A stretch of 64,000 bases of DNA, taken from contig CM070876.1 in assembly GCA_036365515.1 (NCBI GenBank), positions 121,711,810 through 121,775,809 of the forward strand. Direction: 5' to 3'. The DNA comes from Torymus aiolomorphi. Its lineage: Eukaryota > Arthropoda > Insecta > Hymenoptera > Torymidae. Shown in pieces: positions 1 through 10,459 of the stretch. The notes beneath the pieces were generated by a model that made no database searches, was not told the origin of the DNA, and saw only the letters and a list, made by a program, of their open reading frames with translations. The translations under genes were made by a program, and so were the position numbers. Position 1 is the stretch's first letter; every line of letters begins with the position of its first letter.

Positions 1-361
1 GTGTGGTTCTTCGTGTCGGGTACCGATATGTAAAATTTAAGTCATATGGAAAACATAACATAATCTAAAATACATGTAAACTTTGCAATATTGAGGTTAC
101 GACATTCATCATGTACTGTTCGGGTACCGGGACATGTTATTTAATGCCATGACCCAATCCCGAATGCTAACTAATTGAAATATTTTTTAATAAACTGTTT
201 ACCGTATCCTTAATAATTTTAAAAGAATACTAACTAAACTAAAACTTAAAAGAAATTAAGAAAAAATTTTTGAGATGTGTTAACGTTTATTAACCGAGAA
301 AGAGACGAATAAGTAATATTGTTCGGGTATTGGGCACTGTTGGGGTATTGGGACGTTCTCC
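1..361. other. AT-rich DNA, unassigned
   Basis: No coding region is recognisable. A short motif (TTCGGGTA followed by CCGGGA or TTGGGC) recurs near 120, 320 and 340. It lies downstream of the gypsy fragment on the minus strand and could be decayed retroelement DNA, but no integrase or LTR can be shown. Confidence 0.3.
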
Positions 362-679
362 TTATCGTTTCTTAATTTTTTCATCTTTATCAATATTTTC
401 GAATAAATATTGAATATTTAAGTTATTTTTTTGTAACGATTTTAAATCTTTTATGTTTTTTATTAAATCACGGCTTAGGTTTTGCAGCAATACTGCTAGT
501 ATAATCTCGTTTTCCTTCCCATTGCCTTCTGGAAAATCGAACGTTTGTCTACTTAAATAATCCGCGACTGTGTTTTTTCGCCCTGATAAATGCTTCGGTC
601 GTAAGAGGAAATCTTGTATTGCTAGAGTCCATCTTCGGAGTCTTGCGTTATTAAATTTACAACTTGTTAAAAAGGTCAA
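362..679 (-). pseudogene. Ty3/gypsy retrotransposon RNase H fragment
   Basis: An open frame of 105 codons whose first half matches the C-terminal end of the RNase H domain of Ty3/gypsy Pol. The pattern seen is LTxCKFNNARLRRW, then an IQDF segment, a KHLSG(R)KN turn and VADYLSR. The family motif is usually N-A-R-L-x-R-W followed by H-x-x-G-x-x-N-x-V-A-D-x-L-S-R. In an intact element RNase H removes the RNA strand during reverse transcription and is followed by integrase. Here the frame runs into low-complexity Asn/Lys-rich sequence, and no reverse transcriptase lies upstream on the minus strand. I read it as a truncated relic; the family is fairly secure, the clade is not. Confidence 0.7.
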
Positions 680-1789
680 TTTTTTTTCTAATAAAAAATA
701 CAGTATCTCAGGTATCTTTTTTTCTAGTTAATGGATAATTTGCCCAACACTGCTCATATTAGACTGAAAAGAATATTTTATAAATGTATTATTAAAGATG
801 ATGAAACTAGAGTTCAAGCCCTTGAATTTGTGCGGTGGTAGAGGTTTTTAGGTGGCCCAGAACGAGAGTTACGAGCAATGTAAGACTTCTCTTCAAAACT
901 GGATAAAATAAGCGTTCACAAATTTGGTACCTTGAATTTTAAAAGATCTGAAAACCGTCATAACTGTGGTTCTAGACCTCCTGGGCACTTTTACCAGTGC
1001 TCAAATTGAAGTTTTCTGTGTCTACCTTTATATTTTGTATCGTGCCAAATGTTTAGATTTTCTGAAAATGACGAGAAGGAGTGATATAACAATCGAGTGT
1101 ATTGGCTCACTTGAGAAGCAGAATACCCGATTTTTAGAGGTTCGAATAAGGTTTACAGAGGCTTGAGCCAAGAAAATTTCTCCGGCCAGTTTGTTATACA
1201 TATTAAGAACTACTTCTAGTTATATTTTTGTATCATTTGAAATTGCCAGAAGAAAGTGCCACTTATTTGAAAATGCGAAAAAACGCGATTTTTGCTAAAA
1301 TGACCGTATTCAAACAGCTGTTTCTCAGAACCTACGCCATGAATTTTAATTTACGAAGCGGCGTTTTGAAGGTAATATCAAAACCTATCCATCGCGACTT
1401 ACTGAAAAGTCCTAAGTCTATTGATGCAATTTTGGCAGTCATCTGAAAATCGTCAAATTTTCAAATTTTTCTTTGCATTCAATCGGTTCCCAAAAATGGG
1501 CCTTAATACTTGGGATTTTGAAAATTTTTTATAAGAACTAAAAGTTGAAAAAAAAATGACGCTTGCCGGATTATAATCAGCTGATAGGTCTTCAAGATTT
1601 CGGCCTTTGAAAATGGGGCAAAAAGGTTTTTTTGGGGCATTCTAATGGCGTTTTTTCAGGTCCAGGGAACCCCTAGAGGGCTAAAAATTGGTAAGCAGTT
1701 TTTTTTTAAGGTACTACAACATACTAAAATTTGGGGAAAATCCACGATCCCTCCCCACAAAAGTGGGCGAAAAGTAAAAATATTGTTCA
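680..1789. other. AT-rich intergenic DNA, nothing recognised
   Basis: Short open frames at 966-1166 and 1228-1446 have no recognisable motif, and the composition is that of the surrounding non-coding DNA. No inverted repeats or tandem repeats stand out. Confidence 0.4.
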
Positions 1790-1791
1790 TA

Positions 1792-2493
1792 CGAGGGATG
1801 TTCAAAAAGTAAGTTTCCCTGCTCCGGGAAAAAAGCAAAACACAATTTTTAGGTTAAAGTAACATATGTATTTATTGTTTGACTTATAAACTATTTTTCT
1901 ACATAGTCCCCTTGGACTTGAATACATTTTTTATATCTGTTCTCAAGCTTTGACAAACCTTGTTTATAAAAATCCGTGCCCTGTTTTTTAAAGAATAATT
2001 TAACGATGTCTTTCACTTCATCATTTGAATTGAAGTGATGGCCACCCAAACTTTCCTTTAATTTAGGAAAAAGAAAAAAGTCACTTGGTGCGAGATCTGG
2101 AGAGTAGGGTGGGTGATCAAAAATTTCCCATTTGAATTTTTCCAGTAAGGTTTGTGTTTTTTTTTGCTGAATGAGGCCGTGCATTGTCGTGAAAAAGCAA
2201 CACTTTTCTCGATAATTTTCCAGAACTTATATATATGCACTAATTCAGTGTGAATTTCGTTGTCATTAAGCCCTTTTGCAGTTAAAAAGCGAATAACTGC
2301 ACGCAACTCACAGGTGGACACGTTTTTCACAGGTAGCTCCATGGTTTCCGAGCCGGTACTGATGAAAAAAATTTTTTCGGCAGCTAAGACCGGTTCCGCT
2401 CTTATCGGTATATCCTAAACTAAAACTATGTTCGGTCCCAGCTCGCTAGATGGCGCTGGGGCAAAACGGCAGACTAGGGAAACTTACTTTTTG
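1792..2493 (-). mobile_element. Internally deleted mariner element
   Basis: The left terminal inverted repeat begins CGAGGGATGTTCAAAAAGTA at 1792 after a TA dinucleotide. The matching inverted sequence AGGGAAACTTACTTTTTG ends near 2493. The last ~12 bases of the right TIR are missing because a tRNA-like SINE is joined there. At about 700 bp the copy is roughly half the usual mariner length (~1.3 kb), and the missing part is the middle of the transposase. It cannot move by itself. Confidence 0.85.
1891..2342 (-). pseudogene. Mariner transposase, N- and C-terminal remnants
   Basis: Two overlapping frames on the minus strand. The upstream frame (start at 2342) holds the beginning of the mariner helix-turn-helix region, with the RAVIRFLTAKGLNDNEIH stretch. 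The downstream frame (ending at 1891) holds the C-terminal part, with HPPYSPDLAPSD carrying the third catalytic Asp of the DD34D triad, then FFLFPKLK and a terminal CIQVQGDYVEK. The first catalytic Asp (DETW region) is absent, and the HDNA region of the second is not recognisable. The enzyme is therefore dead by deletion plus frameshift. The neighbouring TIRs identify the source as the same element. Confidence 0.85.
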
Positions 2494-2656
2494 GCATCGG
2501 GATTTGAACCCGATTCGTCCGGACGAGAATCGAGCGCCCTAACCACGGGGCTACCGATCGCACACTCACCCAGCCCAATATATGCGTGATTTCCCGGAAT
2601 GCCGGTATCACAGGGCTCTACTATGCGCCGATTAGCGCCGAATCTGTGATCTCCAT
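2494..2656 (-). mobile_element. tRNA-derived SINE-like repeat, copy 1
   Basis: Read on the minus strand, a tRNA-like segment shows an A box (GGTAGCCCCGTGGTTAGGGC) and a B box (GGGTTCAAATCCC). It is preceded by ~95 bp also present in copy 2 at 3291-3465 (through ACGCATATATTGGGCTGGG). The tRNA-like 3' end runs directly into the mariner TIR at a shared GATG..CAAAAAG. No good anticodon stem can be drawn, so it is tRNA-derived rather than a tRNA gene. Confidence 0.7.
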
Positions 2657-3290
2657 TATACCCCCGCCCCTCAAATGCGACATATCCTTAGGAGCGCAAG
2701 ATACTTATAGGAGGCGCTTTTTAATTTTCTCCTGTCTCGGGAGGCCAGATCGGGATTAAGTCCATCGATCTCGTGACTCACACTTATCTGTGTGTACTAC
2801 TCTGCTTTGTGTGGAGAAATGATGTGCTCAATGCAGCGCGAAGAGCAAGTCCGATACACATTCGCTAATATAACTGGCGAGCGACGCGGCGCGATCACCA
2901 CCCGAACCACGATTGCTGCATTGGGTTGGCCCACGTTTCTATATTCACAAGCACGGCCATGATAGAAGCGTTTTTGCTTTTTATCCTATGGCGACCCTTC
3001 TCAGACTGCTATACGTGGTAGTAACCCTATCGTGCGATGCTGAAGTATTTGTCACGTAAACGTATACACAACTACGAGGAAGAGGCGACAAGTAGTGCTT
3101 TGCCTGTGACAATTTTACCTGTGCACAGTCATCCACAGGGTCAATTTTCGGGGGAGCAAGACGCGATGCGCGGCATGATGGGTGTGGGAGGAATAAATAT
3201 TGAGGACCGAAAGTTTTCGATCGCGGGTTATTTATATTGGGTGCCACTGTAACGGGATTACAGATTTCGGGGAAACAGAAAAAAATAGGC
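2657..3290. other. Segment between two SINE copies, unassigned
   Basis: More GC-rich than the surroundings. Open frames on both strands (for example 3037-3252) show no domain. It could be an LTR or 5' part of an older element, but no terminal repeats were found. Confidence 0.3.
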
Positions 3291-3465
3291 GGTGGCATCG
3301 GGATTTGAACCCGATTCGTCCGGAAGAGAGTCGAGCGCCCTAACCACGGAGCTACCGATCGCACACTCACCCAGCCCAATATGTGCGTGATTTCTCGGAA
3401 TGCCGGTATCACAGGGTCCTACTATGCGCCGACTAGCGCCGAATCTGTGATCTCCGTTATAATAT
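3291..3465 (-). mobile_element. tRNA-derived SINE-like repeat, copy 2
   Basis: About 90 percent identical by eye to copy 1 over ~165 bp, with A box GGTAGCTCCGTGGTTAGGGC and B box GGGTTCAAATCCC on the minus strand. After the tRNA-like part comes ACCGCC and a run of T (TATTTTTTT), which would act as a Pol III terminator. Both copies have the tRNA-like part at the 3' end of the shared unit, an unusual order for a SINE. Confidence 0.7.
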
Positions 3466-3733
3466 ATGGGACATTCTTTGCTAAAAAGACCACTCCTCTA
3501 TCCAAAAATTGAAGCAACCTAGCTAATTTTTCCGCCGGTCATTTTGAAGCTACATGTATGTATTTTTTATTAAGTTGTGACCTTTTCGGAAAACCCAAGG
3601 TGGCGGAGCTCAAAATGGCACCAATACGCAATGGTACAGGGATACGAAACACAAAATACTGGTTTTTAGTCAATAAAACCATCCAGTTTAAACAAATGTA
3701 AGAGTTAACGCATCTTCTAAGCTGTATCCCCAT

Positions 3734-4010
3734 AGAAAGCTTTTATTCTCAGTGATTCTTAGTTAGTAAACTGTTTGTGTATTTAATTTTACAAGATTAT
3801 CTGTGGCAATGATGGGTTATTAGTTTAAGTAGTTTCCATCAATAATAATTTCAAGAATTTTATCTCTACTATAAATGAATATCGAGAAAGCTTATTTTCT
3901 CACAACGCTTCTTAGTTCATAAACTTTTGTTTTTAATTTTACAAGTTGTATAACGATGATGGGTAATTAATTCAAGTGGTTTCTAGAGATAATTTTAACA
4001 ACTCCAAATG
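3734..4010. repeat. Imperfect tandem duplication (~150 bp)
   Basis: Two diverged direct copies share the order AGCTT..TTTCTCA, CTTAGTT, TTTAATTTTACAAG, GATGATGGGT and AAGT(A/G)GTTTC at about 150-bp spacing. The surrounding 3466-4094 contains no gene. Confidence 0.55.
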
Positions 4011-4388
4011 TTGAAAATAATATAATTAATGATTGGCTTATGGTGAGAGACGCCAAATGTTTTAGAGCAGCTATCTATTCTGTAAATATTACAGTACATA
4101 TGGGAGCGTCCTCCAGAAACCAGCCAGCGGGCGCATGTGACGCATTTTTCGTGTAAAACACGCTCTGTTCAACTCGCTCATAATCGTATTCTGAGTCTCT
4201 CAGAAAAAAACAAAAGACATGAATCGATAGATTTTTTCCTGCTCTTTCCAATGGTACTATTGTTTTAAATCCGAAACTCTTTTTTCTGGTCGAAAATTTT
4301 AGTTGAAAGTTCGGAGCCATTTTTCTCAAAGTATATAATGTTTTTTTTCAAAATACATATAACCATTCGAAAGTACAAGTCTTAAGCT

Positions 4389-5293
4389 TGTGGCCACAGT
4401 CCGTGTCTACACACATTGTTTACGTGTGCAGTAACACGGCTGTGTATTTGTTTTGAGGAATTAGCAGTGTTGCAGAGAAGACGACACGCAGATCACGGAG
4501 TCACACGCAAGAGCGAGAGAGAGGGAAGTGAGAGAAGAGAGTCGGCATCGATGCCGCGCGAGGTGTCGAGCGGCAATTAGCATTAAGGGCCGGCAGTCTC
4601 GACACGGCGCCCGCAAAAACGTCTTGGCCCAAGTATCGCCTCGCGCACATCATCGAGGAAGGAGCAGTGGCAACAGAAGACCACGCCAAGCCTAGAGCAG
4701 CGATGCTTCTCGGCTGCCTCTACCATCAGCTGCCGCCGACGCTTCCATCAGTAGCTGTCTCTGTCGAACAGCCAAGCCGTGCAGTCACCATTGCCTGAAG
4801 GGACGCCCCAACACTAGCAGCAGTCGAGAGCGTCAGGACAGCGGAGCGATGAGCGGCGGCAGCCGAGCTCTGTTGCAGCGTCCCTCTCCGAGACAGGCGA
4901 GTGCCGTGTATGCCTAGCCCCATGCGTGTATAGTGAGTCAGAGCTCATATCACTGCTGATCGCCGAGTAATCGGCAGCGCACGGCGACCGCCTTGGTTAG
5001 AGAGCGGAGTATTTGGACTCCGATACCGAGGCTGCACACCGGCGTGCATAGCGTGACGCGAATTGCCGTTGTATTCGTCGGGTAATCTATTGTGTTTGAT
5101 GATATGAATAAAAGTAAAGTCTATTGTGGTTCGTGAATGTTCTATATTCGAGCGCCCTTTTTCCTATATTTCCTCTCGGTACAGTAGTCGGCCTCCCACC
5201 GACTCCGCGGCAGACGGAGCGCCAGCCTCCGGATCCTGCAACTATAAATAAGTTATGCGCTGTTCCCAGGGAAAGGTAAGGTTCAACGTTACA
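4389..5293. mobile_element. Solo LTR (Ty3/gypsy-like) in the foldback arm
   Basis: The segment starts TGTGGCCACAG and ends ACGTTACA, so it has TG..CA ends. It is bounded by AGCT at 4385-4388 and AGCT at 5294-5297, a 4-bp target duplication. Removing it restores the foldback unit (GTACAAGTCTTAAGCT joined to ACAGAACCC), as the other units read. Inside is an AATAAA polyadenylation-type signal near 5108. No internal retroviral genes are present, so this is a recombination product of an LTR element. Confidence 0.7.
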
Positions 5294-5787
5294 AGCTACA
5301 GAACCCTAAATTTTCAAACTGGAGAAATGAAGGGCTCAAAAGTAACAAGATTAAAAAGACAGCATCGAGTGGCCGCGCGAGCTCTTCGCACTGCGTTCGG
5401 ATGCGCTGCATGTTCCGGCTTTGTATAATGAGCTGGTAATCGTATTTTGAGTCTCTCAGAAAAAAAACAAGAGACATATATCAATAGATTTTTTTCTGCT
5501 CTTTCCAATGGTGCTATTCTTTTTACTCCCAAACGCTGTCTTCTGATCGGAAATTCGAGTGGAAAGTTCAGAACCATTTTTCTTAAAGTATAACATGTTG
5601 TTCTTTAAAGTGCATAGCACCATTCGGAAGTACAAGTTATAAGCTACGAAACCCTAAATTTTCAAGTTGGAGAAACGTAGAGCTCAAAAGTAATAAGATT
5701 AAAAAGACAGCGGCGAGTGGCCGCGTGAGGTCTGTTCTGCGCTTGGACGCGCCTCTGTATGCGTATATATCTATTATACTTTAATCG

Positions 5788-6165
5788 TTGCACTTTCACG
5801 TGTTATCATTTCTGCCAATAGAGAAACTGAGACCACAGAGTCATTCCCAATACTTAAAAAAGCTCCTTGGAAGGTATTTATCATCCACTGAAAATGTGTT
5901 CTTCCTCAGTATTTATTATTTTCATAATAAAAAAAACTTTATAATGTCAACGATTTTCAATTGCTGTTGTAACCATTTTGATGAAGCAAAGCATTCACCT
6001 AAACTGAGGTTTGTTTCTGAAAAAATGAAAGCTCGTTTTCCGAACTTACAATATAAAGATAAAATATGTGATTCTTGTCGATTAAGATTTGATGCGAAAA
6101 TTGAGGAAGAAAATGTAGTGTCAATGGAAGAATCTAGAGAAATTATTTCTAATTATTACTTTTGA
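5788..6165 (+). CDS. Small cysteine/histidine ORF in the centre of the foldback
   Basis: An open frame of 125 codons. The convincing part starts at the internal Met at 5944: a Cys-Cys-Cys-x-His cluster (residues 59-63), a basic stretch ending KARFPNLQYKDK, and Cys94-x2-Cys97 followed by an acidic tail. Four or five such metal ligands suggest a small zinc-binding domain like the N-terminal domains seen in many insect transposon proteins. This is inference, since I do not recognise the exact family. It sits alone between the inverted arms with no catalytic domain after it, so it may be a captured first exon or the relic of the element's own gene. The N-terminal 52 residues look like non-coding read-through. 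Confidence 0.4.
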   Translation: MHFHVLSFLPIEKLRPQSHSQYLKKLLGRYLSSTENVFFLSIYYFHNKKNFIMSTIFNCCCNHFDEAKHSPKLRFVSEKMKARFPNLQYKDKICDSCRLRFDAKIEEENVVSMEESREIISNYYF

Positions 6166-6841
6166 GCTCGAAGTTTTTCCAAATTAAAAATTTAGGGTTT
6201 GCTTATAACTTGTACTTTCGAATGGAGCTATGCATTTTGAAGAACAACATGTTATACTTTAAGAAAAGTGGTTCTGAACATTCCACTCAAATTTCCGACC
6301 AGAGGAAAGTGCTTGGGGGTAAAATGAATAGACCCATTGAAAAGAGCAGTTAAAAATCTAATGATATATGTCTATTATTTTTTTCTGTGAGACTCAAAAT
6401 ACGATTACGAGCTCATTATACCAAGCCCCAGCGTGCGGCGCGTCCGAGCGCAGCGCGAAGAGCTCGTGCGGTCACTCGCCGCTGTATTTTTAATCTTGCT
6501 ACTTTTGAGTCCTTCATTTCTCCAATTTGAAAATTTAGGGTTTTGTAGCTTAGGACTTGCACTTTCGCATGGTGATATGCATTTAAAAAAAAAAACATGA
6601 TACATTTTGACAAAAATGGCTCTGAACTTTCAACTCGAATTTTCGACCAGAAGAAAGAGTTTCGAAGTAAAAACAATAGCACCATTGGAAAGAGCTGGAA
6701 AAAATCTATCGATATATGTCTTTTGTTTTTTTTCTGAGAGACTCAGAATACGATTACGAGCAAGTCGGATGGAGCGTGCTTTGCCCGAAAAATGCGTCGC
6801 GTGCGCCCGCTGGCTGGTTTCTGGCGGACGCTACCATGTAT

Positions 6842-7162
6842 AAAATTGAAGAAAATAAAAACAAAATACTTTGTGTGATTTTTCTTTTTCATTTTCAGAT
6901 TCTCACAGTCTTTGGTTAATATATTACGCAGTACAATTCAAGTAAACATTCCAGCTTTAATAATAAAAACAATTTTCCTATATGCTTTTTATGTATAAGA
7001 GATACATATAACTCGTGCATGATAGACTATGTAGATTTAGAAATAGGCTACAGGAAAAGATGCTACTTGTAACAAGAGAAAGCGATAGCTACAGACAACA
7101 GCTTGATGATATATATGAAAAGGTAATATGTGGATAGCAAAATAACGAAACTCTCTATTGAT
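6842..7162. other. AT-rich spacer, nothing recognised
   Basis: Sequence between the foldback right end and the perfect palindrome. No open frame with recognisable motifs, no repeats seen. Confidence 0.4.
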
Positions 7163-7316
7163 AAAGATGCATAAGCCACTGATTCGCCAGTGACATTACT
7201 GTTATTAGCATTCCAGTCGCCAACATCACTCATTTCTTATTAGAAATGAGTGATGTTGGCGACTGGAATGCTAATAACAGTAATGTCACTGGCGAATCAG
7301 TGGCTTATGCATCTTT
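7163..7316. repeat. Perfect palindrome, 75-bp arms, 4-nt loop
   Basis: Arms 7163-7237 and 7242-7316 are exact inverted copies around TATT as read by eye. The right arm reads as coding sequence in the plus direction (MSDVGDWN..VTGESVAYAS) that leads into the helicase-like fragment. Half of the palindrome therefore seems to be a duplicated, inverted gene piece. Confidence 0.9.
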
Positions 7317-7890
7317 CTTATGATGCTTATGCTTTTATTCTCATTTACCACCAGGGTAAACTAGAATATTTTTTGTCATTATTAATATGTTCATTAATAA
7401 TTGGTTACCAATTTGACTTAGATACTGCAAAACATAATCATGTGAGTTTGCATTCCAAATCTGAAAAAAACTGGGCTGTTGTAAAAGCAGCATTCACATC
7501 TGGCTTATATATTTAACTAGCAAAAAAACAAGCAGCAATGCTTGTTTCTAAAGATTTTGCATCTGTGACTGACTCCGACAACATACCTGTGTCAAGTACT
7601 TTTCAAATTTGACAAAATATAATGGTAAATGGACTGGATCGAGTATTTGGTGAAAAAACTTTGTATCAGTTGCTATTATGGAAATTGTAGTTGACACGAG
7701 AACTATACTTTTTGGTAAACTTTCAGCTTGAAGTTTTTTAAGCTAGAGGATCAGGTGATATCAGAGATTTAAATTTTAGTTCTGAAATCTATTCTGTAGT
7801 AAAAGCAATATTGACAGCTGGCTTATACCCAAATAAAATATGTCTAGACAGCCGGGAACATGCCCTGCTCAGAACTCAGTATGTATTAAG
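7246..7890 (+). pseudogene. YTHDC2-like DEAH RNA helicase gene fragments
   Basis: Several disjoint frames resemble the region after the helicase core of YTHDC2/DHX36-type RNA helicases (Drosophila Bgcn is a relative). At about 7,741-7,885 the reading ARGSGDIRDLN, then SVVKAILTAGLYPN, then a DSREHALLRTQ segment is uninterrupted. It matches the vertebrate YTHDC2 pattern A-R-G-x-G-D-I-R-D-x-N...V-V-K-A-A-L-x-A-G-x-Y-P-N. A second overlapping version, KSEKNWAVVKAAFTSGLY, lies at 7,460-7,516. Frameshifts and stops separate the pieces. The native protein is a 3'-5' RNA helicase of germ-cell RNA control; this is not a working gene. The duplicated C-terminal piece also occurs near 24.0 kb in the inverted arm. 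Confidence 0.6.
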
Positions 7891-8299
7891 GAAAATCTAC
7901 AAGTATTCTACGAAAGTCATAACTTATATACAAGTGTACATTATTATCATTCCTTGCAATCCATATCGAAATAATAAATGTATGAAACCGTAGGAAAACG
8001 TACAAAATGTACATTTTTATTGGTTTTTGAACATATTTTATACGAGTTTATACATTTTTATACAGTTTAATACAATTTCAACATTTTCTTACAATTCACA
8101 AATTCTTCCACGTCAAGTTTGTAAAAAGATTAATGTAATAAAACATAGGAAATCCTGTAAAAAATGTATATTTCTGAATATTTTCGTAGATTTTTTGAAA
8201 TTTATTACATTTTTGTACAGTTTTATACATTTTTATACAGTTTAATACATTTTGATACAAAATAAAAAAAGATAAATAAATAAATAAATAAAAAAATAG

Positions 8300-9155
8300 T
8301 TTTTACGTTTTGTAAAGGGGTGCTGTTAGGGAAAGGGTAATAATCCCTCTCAGGAGTTCGCATGGTAATATACGAGCGTAATATACGCCCGGGCGACTCG
8401 CCGTTGTAGAATCTTGTTTTGGCCGGCAAGAAGCGCAGTGGCACTGGTAACGGACAGGCGCATCCGGCTTCTACTGTAGAAAGTCTAAGCCACTTTCTAC
8501 CAGAGCCGGCGCTGCGCGTTGTCGCTGCTGCCAACTGCTGCCAACTGCTGCCAGCGAATTACCAGCTGCTAGCTATGAATTAGCCTTACCTGCGGAGCCG
8601 GTGTTTCCCATACAATGCCGCTGTTCTAACCTCAAGCGGCTTGGAAGTTACTTGCCCCCGCTACCGATGTACCTCCAGAAGGTGATACCTGCGACTAGCT
8701 GCAGCTGCTGAAAAGGGTAGAGGGAGGTATTCGGAATCATGCATAGGTTGAGATCGCTAAATGATAGCACGTGAATTGACAATTAAAAAGATAAAATGAG
8801 AGTTATTTATTTACTGAATTAGTACAACCTACGCGCAGGCCGAGACGCCACAAAACCGGCGGCCGACGCGGCCGACCTAACCTGTCCACGCGGCCGCAGC
8901 GCAAGCGGCGGCGGAAACAATGGCGAGGCCGCTTCCCCGCCCACGCACTACAGTCACGATGTTATAGCGAAAGCTAACTTACGCGTGGCTGACCAGCAAC
9001 ATCGCACGCTCGTTATCTCTCTCTCGGCCCCTGGTATACGGCGGTCGCTGCCTCTGCTCTCTCTCGCTGCCGCTGCAATCCGCCGTTAGCGGAGAAAGGA
9101 CTGTGGCTGGACCGCTCTCCGCCCCTCAGCTCTCCTCCGCTCGCCCTCCCTTCTG
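8300..9155. other. GC-rich insertion in the left arm, unassigned
   Basis: Markedly GC-rich DNA absent from the mirrored arm. It contains a triplicated 11-bp unit (CAACTGCTGCC) at 8,530-8,562 and GC-rich text such as GGCGGCCGACGCGGCCGACC. No coding domain is recognisable. It may be LTR or promoter DNA of an inserted retroelement. Confidence 0.35.
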
Positions 9156-9219
<64 letters not shown>

Positions 9220-9238
9220 GTCTCTCTCTCTCTCTCTC
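9156..9238. repeat. (CT)n microsatellite
   Basis: Nearly pure CT with occasional GT. The long Arg/Glu and Ser/Leu frames in this stretch are translation artefacts. Confidence 0.95.
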
Positions 9239-9875
9239 GCGCGCGCACGCGCTTCTGCCTGATGGCGGCGCCTCGACTTCGGTGGTTGCAGTGGTGGAGA
9301 CGCGACACACACACACACACGGACACGGACACTCGGGTTTTTACGCGTTACTCACAACTAAAAGAGATCTCTTTCTATTTTCCTCTCTCTTTCTCACAAC
9401 AAATGTTAAGGTATCAACGAAAAACTTTAATGACAACAAAAATATGTTTGTTTAACATATAATAATTAATACAACCTTTAAAAAATAATCTTTAAAAGAT
9501 TTTTTATTTTTGACAGTTAGGATAGCATAACTTTCAACGTAAGTATACAAAAAGGCAAGTATGTTAGTTTTAGAATTCAAAAAAATTTGTTTAAATTATC
9601 CAATTATCTATTGCCCTGTCTCTCTCTATCTCCCACCACAACCTCCCTCTCTCACCTTTTCTTTCTCAACAAATGTTTAAGCACTCCACAAAAAACTTTG
9701 GTAAGAGCCTAAATATTTTTTTTAAATAACCAACAAGACATTCTGTATAAAAATAATATATTTATAAAAATCAAAAGTTCATGCCAAACTTATATGCTAA
9801 CGAAAATAAATTATTGCTTCCTTATAGAGGAAGCTTTGTAACGGTGAAAAAAAATTTTGAAAAAAAATGTTCAAA

Positions 9876-9970
9876 AAGTGCGTGCGTGCGTGCGTGTGTG
9901 TATGTGTGTGGGTGTGGGTGTGTGTGTGGGTGTGGGTGTGTGTGCGTGCGTGCGTGCGTGCGTGCGTGCA
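9876..9970. repeat. (GT)n/(GCGT)n microsatellite
   Basis: Mixed GCGT and GTGTGG units directly before the first 308-bp repeat. Confidence 0.95.
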
Positions 9971-10459
9971 TTTTAACCAGTTATTACACAAATTGAGGAC
10001 TGTATGTGGTTAAAATTTCAAGAGATTATCTTCATTTGTTTTTTAGAAAAAAATTATTTTAGAAAAAATTTGCGTTTTCGTTGTCGCACGATTACTAGAG
10101 CAAAAATTATCCAATCGTCCTGAAATTTGGCACAGATGTAGCTTTTATATACCTTCAGATCGACTGCGTTGCCCAAAAGAATCAGTCCATTACGAAAAAA
10201 GATATTTGAGGTTAAAAATTTTTTTTTTAATTTTCGAATTGCGTTTTCTCAAAGAATATTTGATTTTTCGACTTGAAATTTTAACCAGTTATTACACAAA
10301 TTGAGGACTATATGTGGTTAAAATTTTAAGAGATTATCTTCATTTGTTTTTTAGAAAAAAATTATTTTAGAAAAAATTTGCGTTTTCGTTGTCGCACGAT
10401 TACTAGAGCAAAAATTATCCAATCGTCCTGAAATTTGGCACAGATGTAGCTTTTATATA

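Larger units (their letters stand above)
4095..6841. mobile_element. Foldback element with two tandem units per arm
   Basis: Outer ends are inverted copies: GCGTCCTCCAGAAACCAGCC at the left and the complement of GCGTCCGCCAGAAACCAGCC at the right. Each arm consists of two diverged ~385-bp units. Each unit carries the landmarks AATCGTATTTTGAGTCTCTC, a CTTTCCAATGGTGC segment, a CGGAAATTCGAGTGGAAAG segment and an ACCCTAAATTTTCAA segment. Left-arm units run as minus and right-arm units as plus. The left outer unit is split by a solo LTR. The centre (about 5,770-6,165) is unique and holds a small ORF. Structure is like Foldback-type DNA elements; superfamily is unknown. Confidence 0.7.

Noticed and set aside
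3301..3365. Functional tRNA gene on the minus strand
   Set aside because: The anticodon stem does not pair, and the same sequence with its flank is duplicated at 2.5 kb.
9013..9462. Long open frames rich in Arg/Glu or Ser/Leu
   Set aside because: They are translations of the CT microsatellite and its GC-rich flanks and have no domain.
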